DNA of 64,000 nucleotides, taken from positions 1 to 64,000 of the forward strand of contig WHUX01000113.1 of NCBI GenBank assembly GCA_015179025.1, in the 5' to 3' direction. This document shows, piece by piece, positions 46,200-59,274 of the stretch (its first letter is position 1; each line of letters starts with the position of its first letter). Under the pieces are notes generated by a model. That model was not told the origin of the DNA. It searched no databases and saw only the letters and a program-made list of their open reading frames with translations. The DNA is from Terfezia claveryi. Lineage: Eukaryota > Ascomycota > Pezizomycetes > Pezizales > Pezizaceae. The translations under genes and the position numbers were made by a program.

Positions 46200-49100
46200 A
46201 AGAATCCTAATTCCAAACAACAATAAGATGCAAAGTCATGACCTTAGTTAACTAAACAAGGCTTCTTGAAGTATTACTGGTGGAACAGGGTGACCAAATC
46301 CTGTACATTCTCCAATTCCTCTGTGGGTTGCCAAGTAGTCTTCTTATCCCCTACCTACTTAACCTTATATTGAACTTGCCTATAGTATTTTCTAAAGTCT
46401 AGTACCTCCTCAACCTCCTACTCTTTTTCACCTGCAATTACTATAGGAGGGGGTGGAGAGTACTTTTGCTCGGGGAGAGGATTATTGGCAGCTGGTTTGA
46501 TCTACAAGACGTAAACAACTGGGTAGTATTTGATATCTTTAGGGAACTTCAACCAGTAGGTATGAGTGCCTATATTCCTTAATACCTCATATAGCACCAA
46601 GAACTTATCATCCAGCTTATAAGAAGGTTGTTCTGTCTGGAAGTGCCAACTAGAGAGCCATACCTTGTCTCCTAGCTAGTATCTAGAGGCTAGCAATTAT
46701 GATCCATTGGTATACTTAGCTTGCCTGGCTTGTACATATTCTAGCTCTACTTTCAGGGTAGAGTAGAGCTCAGTGAGTCCAGCTGCGAACTTCTAGGCTG
46801 AAGTATCATTTCTGGCCTTCTGTAGAGGTACCAGGGTATCTACGAACTGGGGGTACCAACCATAGTTGGCCAAGAAGGGGGATGTTTTCAATAATTCCAA
46901 GAACTAGTTGTTGGTAGTGAATTCACAGATTGCTCACAATAAAACCTAGTTGTCCTGCTGGTAATCAATGAAGGCCCATAGGTATTGCTCTAAAATGTCA
47001 TTCATTCTCTTTAATTGGCTATCCATTTAGGGGTGATATGCTATTGATAAACATACTTTGATCCTCAGAAGCTTGTAGAATGCTCTCTAAAAGTCTGAGG
47101 TGAACTGAAGGCCATGGTCTGACATAATGGATTCAGGAAGCTCGTGATACTGGAATACATTATTAAGGTAGAGGTTGGCCAACTCCTTGGCAGAACAGGT
47201 ATCCTAACAAAGTATAACATGCCTTATCTTTGTCAGCCGATCCACCACTATCAAAATAGTATTGAATCCTGAGTCTTCTGGCAATCCTATAATGAAATCC
47301 ATAATAAGGTGCAGCTATGGCCAATCTGGGATATTCAGAGGCTTCAGAGTGCTATATAGAGCATGGGAGATGGGCTTAGTATGCTTGCAAACATGGTAGT
47401 TCTGTATATTCTGCTCCATGTCCTTCTACTAGTTGATATATGTATATTCCCTAACCAGCAATTCCAATGGTTTAGCTACTCTTGGGTAGCCTACTGCTGG
47501 GGTATTGTAGTATTCCTTAATCACTTGCAGGTACAGCTCTCTTTCCAGCACATAGAACCATTTGAGGTAGTAAAGGAGGCCTTCCTGGACAGTACACTCG
47601 GTCAGGGAGATCTTAAGGTGGTGGCGCTAGCCGATATCTACTGCAGCAATGATTTCCTTAGCCAGAGAGTTATCCTCATATGCCTGTCTCACTACTTGTT
47701 GGAGGTCAGCTTCCCCATCAGCCTTAGCCTTAGCTTCAGCTTCCATATCAGCAAGGACATTAGCTGCCAGATCGAGGTTTTCAGGCTTTAATACTACCTG
47801 ATTTTGGTATTTTAGCCTTTCATCTCCCCCTTCGGGGAGGTCACCTGATTTCCTAGTCAAGGTGTCCAGTTTGCTACCAGCTTTTCCTAGCCAGTACTTG
47901 ATCTTAAAGTTGAACCGAAAGAGGAATTCCGACCACCTGGCCTGCTATCAGTTCAGCAGCTTGGTGGTTGTAAAATACTTAAGGTTTTTATGGTCAGATA
48001 ATATCTAAATAATCCCCTTGGCTGACTCCAGATATAGCCTGCATTCTTTAAATGCTTGTATGATAGCCATCAACTCTTTGTCATAGATCTCATATTTGCA
48101 CTCAGTAGGGGAGTACTTTTTTAAGGAGTAGGCTATAGGGTAGAGGATCCAATTGACATACTAAGATAAGATTCCTATGGAGATATAGTTGGAGGCATCA
48201 GTTTCCATGATACATTCACTATCCAAATCGAAATAGGCTAAGATCGGTACTAAAGAGAAACTTTCCTTAAGGTTCTGGAAAGCCAACTAAGCTTTTGGAT
48301 TCCACTGGAATGCTATTTTTATTGTTGGGTGTGAGCCAGCTTCTACTTTCATTTTTATCAAGGCTGTTAAGAGTACCGTGATCCTCGAATATCCCAGGAT
48401 GAACTAGTAGTAAAAGTTAACAAATTCTAGAAAGGCTTACATCTCTTTTAAGTTGGCCTGAGTTTCCCACTCCTGAATTATGGCAACTTTAGTAAGATCC
48501 ATCTGAATGCCTTCCATGATGATAATCAACCCCAGATATTTGACTTTCTATATATGAAACTCGTATTTCTCAAGCTTGAGGTACAATCTAGCTTGCTCTA
48601 GCTTTTCCAACACCTACTAGACATAAATCTTGTATTCTGCTAGAGTATCTAAAAAAATTAAGATATCATCAAGGTAAGCTATATAGAACACATCTAAGAA
48701 GTCTCATAGGGTATTATTAATAAAGTATTGGAAAGAGGCCGGAGTGTTAAATCAATCCAAAACGTATAAGATTATACTCAAAATGGCTATATCTTATTCA
48801 GAAGGTAGTCTTCCACTCTCTCCCCTTAGCAATCGGTACCCAGTTGTACGCCCCTCTCAAATCCAATTTGGTGAACTATTTTACCTTGGAAAGCCTGGCT
48901 AATATCTTCTAGATCAGAGGTAGAGGGTACCTGTTTTTGACTGTTATCTTATTTAGGCCTTGATAACCAACACACAATTAGAGAGAGCTATCCAATTTCT
49001 TCACAAAAAGCACTGGAGTACCTACTGGTAAGGAGCTATGGCAAATGAAGCTCTTGTTGAGGTTTTCCTCTAAGTACCTCTTTAAAGCTTCTAGCTCTAA

Positions 49101-49960
49101 CCAGGACATTCTATAGAAGGGCCCATAGGGGGGAATATTACCCTCTATCAGTAGAATAGTATGGTTATAAGGCCAGTAGAGTGCGAGCTTTTCTGTGGCC
49201 TTCTCTGAGAACAGGTTAATGAATTCATAGTATTTGTCCAGTACTATGGACTTTCACTCCTTTTTGGACCTCATTTTATGGATCTCCAAGTTTATCTCAT
49301 CTATAGATAAGGCATGTCCCTTCAGCTTGTACCTTCTAGTGAGGTAAGTGAAGGCTCCTGCCCCAATAAAGCTGACATTTAGAGGTTTTTGGGGAATAGG
49401 GGGAACAGCAAGAATGGTGGCATTGATATGCATGAGTAGGTATACCACCCAAGTCAAGTAGATTATCAGGGGTGGTAGTGCACATAGCCCAATAATAGTG
49501 GCCTTCAGATTTCCACAGTGTTTTTTTATAGTAAAGGCTGTTGAACTACAGGGTATAAGAGCTGAAGTTGACTAATACATCGTACATTCTAAGCTATGGG
49601 ATTCTGAGTACAATCACATATTTTAGCTTGGTGACAAACATAAGGAGGCTCTCGGAATGGTTACCAATCTAGGTGGGGGAGCAGGCGATATCAGTAATAG
49701 CTCCAGAGGAGATAGGTCAACTATTAATAACATTCAGAATATGGGAGGTTTTGAGCTTGGATATAGGTATAGAGAATTTACTGATAAAGGCCTGGTCAAT
49801 GAATGTAATTCCTAAGGCTCTATAGTCTACGAGAGCTAATGTAATGAGTGTTATACTATTGAAGGATATTGTAATAGATATAACAAAATACTTACTAAAT
49901 AGGTGAGACTCATTAACAGATATAGAAGAAATATAGATAAACAACAAAGATAGATGATCT
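46200..49960 (-). pseudogene. Gypsy B pol with chromodomain
   Basis: Minus-strand order. Protease LVDYRALGITFIDQ (about 49825-49785). RT with the catalytic box YLDDILIF near 48660. RNase H about 48340-48000. The segment [17 protein letters not shown] precedes a better preserved 77-codon ORF (47860-47627) that leads into the integrase Zn domain. Integrase core has LIMDFIIGLPEDSGFNTILI (about 47310) and SDHGLQFTSDF (about 47120). Chromodomain VEEVLDFRKYYRQVQYKVK with TTWQPTEELENVQDL is at about 46420-46290. Stop codons, mostly TAG, break every domain. Confidence 0.8.
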
Positions 49961-50636
49961 AATGCTGGTTCTTTGATAGTGTCAGTAACTAGGCAAGGGA
50001 CAGGGCTTTTCCTGACTCACCCATCTCTATAATTTTAGTTTCTAATATGTTGAAAACAGTATAGATAGCTAGGGAGTAGTTTTTTTAGAAGAGATATACT
50101 ATGATGAAGTAATCTCCTTTCCTACAAGTAATACACAACCTATTGTTGAGGTGACATTCCCTCTCTTCTTGTATTAGGCGGGGCCTTCCTAATAATAAAT
50201 CTATAGAGGTGGTACCACCTACCACTAGAGATGGGTGAGCTGGCTTATTGGCTGTAGCTTGGGTCTAAGGGCTAGGGTTCTGGAGTTGACTTTGTTAATA
50301 GGGGTGCTGGGCTTTAATAAGAGGCCGATAGGTGCTGGTGGCACTAGCCTGGACTCTCAACCTAGCCATCTTTTGCTCTATCTTAGATGCCTGATCAATG
50401 AATTCATTCAGGGTTTTAATATCTAGAAATTGGAGGAGGACCTGTTTAAGCTCAATATTAAGACCTTCCTCAAACTATTTCAGCTTCATCTAATCAATCA
50501 AGTTCACCTCTACTGCTAACCATGACAATTCTACCATATATATTAAAAGGTTATAGCCCTTCTGTTTTAGTGCTTGGAGAGCGTGAGTGGCTATTGTAGT
50601 GGAGAATAAGGAAGAGTAGGAAAAAGTTTAATTTTT
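49960..50636 (-). pseudogene. Gypsy B gag, partial
   Basis: The reading shows FEEGLNIELKQVLLQFLDIK followed by TLNEFIDQASKIEQKM, then a Cys-rich segment CHLNNRLCITCRKGDY around 50130 that looks like a knuckle. The beginning is missing at 50636. Confidence 0.65.
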
Positions 50637-50756
50637 TGAGTTTTTTTTAGTTTTTTCTTCATTTTATTTTTATTATTTATTTTATTGGTTTTCGTTTGTC
50701 AAGTGATTTAGTTATTTAAAATGAATGACATTGTTTTTTGGTAATTTGTTTGTTAA

Positions 50757-51050
50757 TGCTGACACCCGAATAGGATTGTTTGAGTGTCAAATTAAAGAGG
50801 CTGATATACTAGAAAAGCAAGAGATTTGACAGTCGAATACAGTTGTTCGGGTGTCAAATAAAGTGAAGATTTGACAGTCAAACAGAGTTGTTCGGGTGTC
50901 AAATAAAGCAAAAGATTTGACAGTCGAACAGTATTATTCAGATGTCAAATAAAGGAAGAGATTTGACAGTTGAACAGAGTTGTTCGGGAGTTAGATTAAG
51001 GAAAAGAATTGACAGTCGAACAGGCTTGTTCGGCTGTCAAGAGAGATAGG
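50757..51050. repeat. Tandem array of six hairpin units, about 46-bp period
   Basis: Units start near 50757, 50823, 50868, 50914, 50960 and 51006. Each contains TTGACAGTCGAACA and, after a short spacer, TGTTCGGGTGTCAA, which are near-perfect inverse complements, so each unit can form its own stem of about 14 bp. It lies upstream of Gypsy D gag, where an LTR or leader would be. Confidence 0.85.
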
Positions 51051-51324
51051 TGTCAGTATGACAGTTAGTTCAATGCAGAATTATACAAAAGTTAGTCTTG
51101 TTGGTTGATAATGATATTATTGTGATGAAAGTAGAAGGATATGGTCATTATAGTATTTTTATGGAAAAACTCAAAGGAGGTGAAAGAAGCAGTAATTTTA
51201 TGATATATGATTTTACTTTTGTGATCTCTCTATCATTTCTTCTTTTCTAAGTTAGTAATACTATTAAAGCTCTTACCTGGTCCTTTAGTGCATATTCTTC
51301 CGTTAGGAACGAAGTGCCTTCATA

Positions 51325-53620
51325 TTGGTCCCTTCGACCAGAGAGTTTATCACTAAATTGTTATTACCAAAAGGAAGAAAAAACAAGATGGGGAGCTCTA
51401 AAAACGAAGTAGAAATGTATGAGGTTATAGGAATGGTTAGCAGGAAGCTCATTAAAATATCATGGGAAAAATGGGTGTGGATGATGATAGTATGGATGCT
51501 AATAGAAATGTACAAAGAGCTGAAGAGGATCTGGAACTTGGAGAGAAGAGAGGAATTAAAAAAGAAGAACAAAGAACAAGAAAAAGGATCAGAGCAATTC
51601 TCAAAGACAATAGAAAGAAGTGAATTTTCAGAATTGAATGACATAGTATCTAAGCTTAAGAGGCAAGTAAGAGAAAGAATGAGAGCAGAACGACTGACAA
51701 GGAGAATTCCTATACAAGTGTATAGTTCTCAGTCCATAACTTATTCTTACAGTGAAAAGCTAGAAAAGGTTTTAACTAAAATTGACTCATTCCTGGACAA
51801 AATATCTCCTAAAGAAGAGAGAGCCTATTATCAAGAGCCTGGAGAAAGCTCAAAAGTGGCAGGGAAGCGAAAGGTAAGAGAAGGGAGAAATAGTCCTCTG
51901 GTGCCTCATGAAGTTCAAATTGCAACCTTGGGCCCAGTGGCCTTTTATCCTTTACCTGGTCAGCAGGGGGTACCTTATTTCAATGGAACACATGTCCCTG
52001 GTTTCATTGTCAAATAGGATAATCTAACAGTTAAGTGGATAGAGGAGCAGAAGATAAAGAGAATTGTCCAATACTGTAAGAAATTAATTAGAAAATATCT
52101 CAAGACAATTAGGTCATACAAAGAGAACAATTGGAATGAATTCAAGAAGCAACTGTTGAAGGATTTCAGGGCTAGTGACTCAGAGTTGAAAAGGATCATG
52201 GTAAAAGACTTGCGAAGGATAGTATTGGAAATGAGAAAGAAGGAAAATTCAAGTCCTAGCGACTATCATTCATTCATTATGGAATACAGCGAATGATCAG
52301 AAATATTATTGGAGAAAAGAAGGTTAGATGAGTGGACTAGGATTACATTATTCTTGCGAGCCTTTAAAATTCATACAGGAGATAAGATTTGCAAGAAGTG
52401 TGAGATCGATCTAGAGAATCCTAACATACTTATAGATAAGTGGGAGGATGTCAAGCAGACCGCATTAGAATGGTCAGAGGATGAAGGGTCAAAGGTGACA
52501 AGGTTTTTTAGGGAAAAAGAAGATGAGATGGAATATGAAGAAATGGAACCTCAAGTTAAGATACTTAAGAACGATAGTAAGCACAAGTAGATGAAGAAGG
52601 AAACCTCGAAGAAGCAGAAAAAGGCAGACCCTATAGATGAGATCATCAACCAAATGAGAGATTTAAAGCTATAGCACTTAGAAGCTCAGCGAAGTGCTAA
52701 AGAGGAAGCAATCAAGCAAGATTTTAAGTTAGCAGAGCTCAAGAAAATAGCCACAATGACTCCTAAGTTTCAACAACTACAATAACTGTACAATCCCAAT
52801 CAGTATGTACGAAGAGATTATTAATCCAATACAGGAAATCAAGGTGGGGGACAAAGGTTTTGAGGATGTTTTTGGGATGGTGGAATGTATAGGAGAAATA
52901 AATGAAAGGACTTCCAGAAGGCAATGGAAAGAGGAGACATACATTTCCGTGGAGCCTCTCTATTCTTAAGATAAGAAGGAATGGAAGGGACAATTAGGGT
53001 GCCTTATCTAATGGTAGCTGAGGATGGACAGGTAACTGTATGGTAGAAGGAATGGGTAGAGAAAGTGTTAAAGACCAAGGAATTAAAAATCGATTCAATC
53101 AAGTCTATTTCTAGCGCAATAACACTACAAGAACAAAGGCCTAGTATGAAAACTGTAACTCATGAAGGAGAAGAATACAAATATGGGAAGATGAATGGGC
53201 AGCCAATGATCTATAAGCCAGTCCAAATATAAGGCAAATCTAGAAATATGAAGGAAGGAATTATTTCTAGAGAATCTTGAGAAGAAATAAAATTCTGGCC
53301 ACCTAGCAATCCAAAACCACCATCAAATCAAAGAAAGCTGCAAGAAGAACAGAAGGTGTAGGAGCCCATGATGGAAGATGAGATAATAAAGGATATAGAA
53401 GAATTGAAGAAGCTTGAACTTAAGAAGAAAAAGATAAAGCAGAAGCCGGAAGAAAAGAAGATCGAAGAAATAGCAGAAGTTAAGAATGTTCCTATTTGGA
53501 TGCGGATGAGAAAAAAATTAGACCTCGATAAAATTGCTCATAAATTAATGAGTGGTAGAGAACTCAATCCAAAAGAGATTCTAGCAACAGCGGAGCCAGA
53601 GTTAGTACAATAGTATACAG
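51325..53620 (+). pseudogene. Gypsy D gag
   Basis: The first 230 codons are open (51325-52017): a charged, coiled-coil-like part (KELKRIWNLERREELKKKNK), then a Pro-rich linker ending at FNGTHVPGF. After a TAG the frame continues with a capsid-like helical region (RSYKENNWNEFKKQLLKDF; LDEWTRITLFLRAF). A GCFWDGG segment near 52860 is a possible degenerate Cys motif. A Lys/Glu-rich linker follows, with a clean stretch at 53368-53613. Confidence 0.75.
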
Positions 53621-53739
53621 GAATTAGAAGAGTTCTGTAAATTACGGAAATGCAGTGTCGTATAGAGAAAAAGATGGATGCAGTAATATTATAGGTATAT
53701 AGGAATAAGTTGGATAGAGAGCTTTAGGAAGCAGTATGC

Positions 53740-54190
53740 CTGGTGTGCGTTGGAGTTCTAAATGATAATACAGAAGATATATTGGAAATGCTAATTGATG
53801 GAGGATCTGAGTTGAACTTAGTGAGGGAGAACATTATCAAAGCATATAATATACCAATTAATGTTAAAGTAAACTAGTCCATAGAAGAGGCAATGGGATA
53901 TAGTATATGGGTGGTGGGAGTCTGCCACAAAGTTACAATTACAATAGGAGGAGTAGTAACCAGCAGTCATTTCTTCGTAATAGTGAACCTAACCTAGGAA
54001 ATCATACTTGGTAGATCTTGGGTAAGGTCTGTCAAGATGAAGGAAGATAATCGTGATGATGGAAATTGCTATATTATGGTTATAGGTATCAATGGAGACA
54101 AGGTTATGTTCTGCGCAGTAACAGCTAATCATGGGAGGAATAGAGAGGAGGTAAGGTTTATGACTCTGGAGGGAAACGAAGAAAGTTAAT
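53740..54190 (+). pseudogene. Gypsy D aspartic protease
   Basis: MLIDGGSELNLVRENI (near 53790) matches the retropepsin hydrophobic-D(S/T)G(S/A) motif with DGGS, and EIILGRSWVRSV (near 54005) matches the ILGRPWL-type second motif. TAG codons stand at probable Trp positions, for example in the segment before EIILGRSW. Confidence 0.8.
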
Positions 54191-54439
54191 GAGTAACCCC
54201 AGAATTATTGACCTTATAATAAGGCCAGGAAAAGAGGAAAAGAAGATGAAATCTGTTCTTGGCATTCCGAAAGATATTGTTAGACATATGGTGCATGATT
54301 TTGATTATAATACCTCAAGCCTTAAGGAAAAGTTTGTTTTGAATAGGAAAGCAGTATATGAAAGTTATTGGAAAGGATCAGTCCCTAGCATTATGGGCGA
54401 AATGGTCGAAGGAAAAGCAAGAAGGATATCACGGATTTA

Positions 54440-55366
54440 GATATTATACAAGAAGAAAGCTGATAAGATAAGACCCATGAATAAGCTTTACAAGAATGGT
54501 ACAAAACCTGCCAGAGATGAAAATTGGCGAAACAAATACATCGAATGGGAACAATCACTATTTGAGAGTTGTGCCAAATCTGGCGAAGCTATTGAATCAA
54601 ACATTAAATTATGCCTCTACGAAAAAGGATAGATTATACACAAATTCATAAAGATTTCGAAGGGTTCGAGATTGACTTCAGAACGTTTCAAGGATCTGAA
54701 AATCAGAGAAGGCATCACTGTGCAGGAAAAGGAAATTTTGTTAGAGGTTTTGTTCAATCGAGAAGAAGCAATAGCGTTTGATTTCATACAGAAAGAAGTC
54801 TTCAGAGAGGAAGTCGAGCCTCCGTACAGAATTCCAACCATTCCGCATGAACCATGGCAAGTACCAAGTTTTCATATACCTAAAGTATTGATACCGGAGG
54901 TTATGAAATTTGTGAGGACAGAATTTAATATGGAGCACTAAAATACAGTTTTGGGCCTTACAGAAATCTATGGTTTCTTATAAAGAAGAAAAATGGAAAA
55001 TACTGGCTAATTAATACAGCAACTTACTTAAATATAGTAATGTTCAAAGATGCTTCACTTCCACCAGCAGTTGATGAGTTTAGTGAAGAATTTTCTGGAT
55101 ATCCTCTAATTTCTTTAATGGATTTGTTTTCTGAATACGATCAATGTACTTTAGCATCAGAGTCTAGGGATTTAACTGCCTTTGTCACTCCCTTTGGGTA
55201 ATTATGTATGATGACCTTACTGCAAGGATACATGAATGGAGTCCAAGTTTTTGATCAAGTTATTAGGAAGACTATTAGGGTGCAAATTGGGAAGAGACTA
55301 GCTACTCTGTTTATAGACGATGTTGCATCTGGAGCTAGTTCGAGAAGCTGGTATAAGTTGGAGGAT
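54440..55366 (+). pseudogene. Gypsy D reverse transcriptase, 5' half
   Basis: 54617-54941 is a clean ORF upstream of RT (ERFKDLKIREGITVQEKEIL). RT blocks follow from 54950: FLIKKKNGKYWLINTATYLN, FSGYPLISLMDLFSEYDQ, AFVTPFG and the catalytic FIDD (55310-55321). The frame breaks at LED (55366), where element E2 is inserted after AT. Confidence 0.85.
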
Positions 55367-55849
55367 TATCAGGAAAAAATATTTGGCATCCGGACGCAGC
55401 ACCAAGCGTCCGGACACGATTTTATGTCCTATGCGTCCTGTGCATCCGGATGCTCCAGGGTATTGCATTTCAATCCAGACGTAACTAGGGCCCTGCGCTG
55501 CATCGCAATACAATCCCGATGCCATTGGGGCAACAATAGCCATCCAGATGGTAGTTGACATAAGCTCAACGTCTGGATATCAGAGTTTATTCCCATTGCA
55601 TCAACAACTCAATTGAGGTTGTTAATGCTATAGGTTCCATGTCTGGCGTTGCTGAACTAGGGCCCCAAATCGCTCTCTTCTACAATACACACCCGCTTAC
55701 CACTTGCATGTACGACAGCCAGGTACGTAGCCACTATTACCGCCATTGAATATGCACATGGCAGAAATATCCATTATATTCGCTAATAATTATATATACA
55801 GAAGTAATAGATATATATATAGAGCATGCAATTGCTGCTCCAATCGCTC

Positions 55850-56112
55850 TAACCCTCGCTCCAATACTTGCTCCAATACTCGCTCCAATACACACTCTAA
55901 TACTCCCTCTAATACTCACTCTAATACTCGCTCCAATACTCACTCCAATACATGCTCTAATACACGCTCTAATAGTCACTCTAATACTCGCTCTAATACT
56001 CACTCCAATACTTGCTCTAATACTCACTCCAATACTCGCTCTAATACTCGCTCCAATACTCGCTCTAATACTTACTCTAATACTCGCTCCAATACTCACT
56101 CTAATGCTCACT
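55850..56112. repeat. 12-bp minisatellite, left arm of E2
   Basis: About 22 copies of CTC(T/C)AATACTC(G/A), period 12 bp. Its inverted counterpart is 59795-60015. A Ser-Asn-Thr repeat ORF on the plus strand and an Ile-rich one on the minus strand are artefacts. Confidence 0.9.
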
Positions 56113-56399
56113 GTAATATGCTGGGATATAGAGCGAAGGGAAAATGCACGGGAAAGGGAGGTATATATATAGGAAAACTATAGTTGCCAAGGCCGACTGG
56201 TAAGGCTAACAATTTAGACTTTCCGAAGACAATGAGATAAGGGATAACAAGAGAAGTGGCAGGACAGAGATCAATGACGCTCAGCCCCCTTTCGCCTGTG
56301 GGTGCCATACTATTCAATGCCTGGCCTGGTAATAGTCATATTGGGAAATCGTAGTCATTGTATAGAGATATGTGCGGAGTTCACGCTTCATGATATGTT

Positions 56400-56640
56400 T
56401 CGTAGGAATTCATGCATTCGCGGGCATATATATATATATATATATGCGAGAATTCCATGCATCCGTGGGCATATATATATATAAGTCTCCAAAAGCACGA
56501 GTTTCTCGCACATATATATATATATGCCTATGAATGCATGGAATTCTCGCATATATATATATATGTGCGAGAAACTCGTGCTTTTGGAGACTTATATATA
56601 TATATGCGAGAATTCCATGCATTCTCGGGCGTATATATGT
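56400..56640. repeat. Nested palindromes with (AT)n cores, left arm of E2
   Basis: AAGTCTCCAAAAGCACGAGT and TTCTCGCACATATATATATA are followed by their reverse complements around a centre near 56530, giving an inverted repeat of more than 40 bp per side. It is flanked by further alternating GCGAGAATTCCATGCAT and ATGCATGGAATTCTCGC copies. A similar set lies in the right arm at 59275-59500. Confidence 0.9.
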
Positions 56641-57116
56641 TCTGGTCCGTTCCGGGATTCCAGGCCATACCGGTATGGACCGGGCCGTTGTGAGATTGCG
56701 ATATTACCCAGGCCGTTCCGGGATGGCATAAATATTCATATCTTCTTATATTTCCTTACGCACACCCAACTTATTTGGCCTAACCAACGTAAATCATTTG
56801 ATGCCATATTCCTAGATTCATGTCTACCTTAACCTCTACCCTCTACGCAGTCACCATCCCATTCCAAACTCCAACGCAAATGGTCTCCCAGCATATCCGC
56901 GCCCGCGCTACCGCGCTTGTTCTTGTAGTTCACCTGCATTATATGCATTTTGAAATAATCCATTTTATTCTCACGATTATCTAATAAGGCTATCTAACAC
57001 GCTGCGCCCCAAAACCCCCATCTGTACCAGCCTTCACATCCGCGTCCCTAGAATCCTAGATTCGCCGTCCATATGAGCCTGCAATTCACTGTCCATATTA
57101 ACCTGGATATCCGCTA

Positions 57117-58505
57117 GAATTGAGCAAGCAACTCAGCCTAGAATCGAGCGAGGAAATCAGCCTAGAATTGAGCGAGGAAATCAGTAGAGAATTGAGCAAG
57201 GATATCACCGAATCGAGCGAGGAAATCAGCCTACAATCGAGCGAGCAAATCAGCATACAATCGAGCGAGCAAATCAGCCTAGAATCGAGCAAGCAAATCA
57301 GCGAGAAAATGAGAAAGGAAATCAGCAGAGAATTGAGCAAGGAAATCACCACTGGCATAGAATCGAGCGAGGAAATCAGCCTAGAATCGAGCGAGCAAAT
57401 CAGCATATAATCGAGCGAGCAAATCAGCATATAATCGAGCGAGCAAATCAGCATATAATCGAGCGAGCAAATCAGCATATAATCGAGCGAGCAAATCAGC
57501 ATATAATCGAGCGAGCAAATCAGCATATAATCGAGCGAGCAAATCAGCATATAATCGAGCGAGCAAATCAGCATATAATCGAGCGAGCAAATCAGCATAT
57601 AATCGAGCGAGCAAATCAGCATATAATCGAGCGAGCAAATCAGCATATAATCGAGCGAGCAAATCAGCATATAATCGAGCGAGGAAATCAGCCTAGAATC
57701 GAGCGAGCAAATCAGCATATAATCGAGCGAGCAAATCAGCATATAATCGAGCGAGCAAATCAGCATATAATCGAGCGAGCAAATTAGCATATAATCGAGC
57801 GAGGAAATCAGCCTAGAATCGAGCGAGCAAATCAGCATATAATCGAGCGAGCAAATCAGCATATAATCGAGCGAGCAAATCAGCATATAATCGAGCGAGC
57901 AAATCAGCATATAATCGAGCGAGCAAATCAGCATATAATCGAGCGAGGAAATCAGCCTAGAATCGAGCGAGCAAATCAGCATATAATCGAGCGAGCACAT
58001 CAGCATATAATCGAGCGAGCAAATTAGCATATAATCGAGCGAGGAAATCAGCCTAGAATCGAGCGAGCAAATCAGCATATAATCGAGCGAGCAAATCAGC
58101 ATATAATCGAGCGAGCAAATCAGCATATAATCGAGCGAGCAAATCAGCATATAATCGAGCGAGCAAATCAGCATATAATCGAGCGAGGAAATCAGCCTAG
58201 AATCGAGCGAGCAAATCAGCATATAATCGAGCGAGCACATCAGCATATAATCGAGCGAGCAAATTAGCATATAATCGAGCGAGGAAATCGGCCTAGAATC
58301 GAGCGAGCAAATCAGCATATAATCGAGCGAGCAAATCAGCATATAATCGAGCGAGCAAATCAGCATATAATCGAGCGAGCAAATCAGCCTAGAATCAAGC
58401 AAGCAAATCAGCATACAATCGAGCGAGCAAATCAGCCTAGAATCGAGCAAGCAAATCAGCGAGAAAATGAGCGAGAAAATGAGCGAGCAAACCAGGTAGA
58501 ATTGA
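57117..58505. repeat. 24-bp minisatellite core of E2 with higher-order structure
   Basis: About 58 copies of AATCGAGCGAGCAAATCAGC plus ATAT. Variant units with GAGGAAATCAGCCTAG start at about 57681, 57801, 57945, 58041, 58185 and 58281, so a 10-unit (240-bp) block has been tandemly duplicated. The minus strand keeps one frame open for 471 codons. Confidence 0.95.
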
Positions 58506-59274
58506 GCGAGCAAAATTATTTGGAAGGAATGAACAGGAGAAAAGCTCTAAGTCCCAGCCGGGCACACCTTGGAAATAGGGACTTGCCGTGTCTTGCCGCC
58601 AGCTATTGGATCGATTGGCGCTGTCTTAAAACCAGATTACATGTCTTACCTACAATCATCCCGCCGCGTCGGTTGGGGCTCCTCCTGCAATTGGCAAAAC
58701 CTAGCACAAAGGAGGAAATACCCATATATGGGAAACGAATGAGAAGACAAACATATAGAAATGATGGCTTTTCGGCCTCTATATATGCATGCAATTCATG
58801 CTTCCGCTGGCTCTAGATAATGGTGTTTTGCATGCTTCCGCTGGTGGTAAGAGTGTAATATTGTAGAGACCGGTAAGAGTGTAATTAAGCAAAGCAATGG
58901 TTAAAACACTTGTGTTTGTTGCAAAGAAGTTATGGTATCGTGATCTTTAAAGGCTACTATTACGCATGCTACAACCTCTTGTTCTTTGACCTAATGTTTC
59001 TCTACATAATAACCTTCATTTCGGGTATACCTCTACTGAGTATTTTCTTCGATAGGTCACTTATGTTATCTCCGTTGACCAAATGTTGCTACAAAATTAC
59101 CTTCATATCGGATATGTCCCTATTTAGTACTTTTAATGTCGCTGTGGCTGCTGTGGTGTTGTGGTAAATCCTTGTTGCTATCCGTGACATTGAACAATTT
59201 AATCCCATAATGGCCTGGTCCGTTGCGATATCCAGTCCATACCGGTATGGCCCAGATTCCGGAACGGACCAGAA

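Larger units (their letters stand above)
45549..50636 (-). mobile_element. Gypsy B: chromodomain Ty3/Gypsy, minus strand, 5' truncated
   Basis: The 3' LTR is at 45549-46105, pol at about 46200-49960, gag at about 49960-50636. No 5' LTR is found at the upper end; the copy stops near the repeat region 50640-51320. It inserted into the RT of Gypsy C directly after the IYIDDIIIFSKTYEK coding sequence. Confidence 0.85.

Noticed and set aside
50757..51050. CRISPR-like array
   Set aside because: The spacer-like parts are also repeated, the units are self-complementary, and the context is eukaryotic.
55746..56183. Ser-Asn-Thr repeat ORF (and its opposite-strand Ile-rich partner)
   Set aside because: Direct product of the 12-bp minisatellite; the reversed array at 59724-60113 gives the same.
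57117..58505. Centromeric or subtelomeric satellite
   Set aside because: The array is inside a mobile element with defined ends and occurs in three dispersed elements.
57098..58513. 471-codon ORF as a real protein gene
   Set aside because: It is almost entirely the 24-bp repeat read in one frame; no domain and no promoter. Kept only as a low-interest finding.
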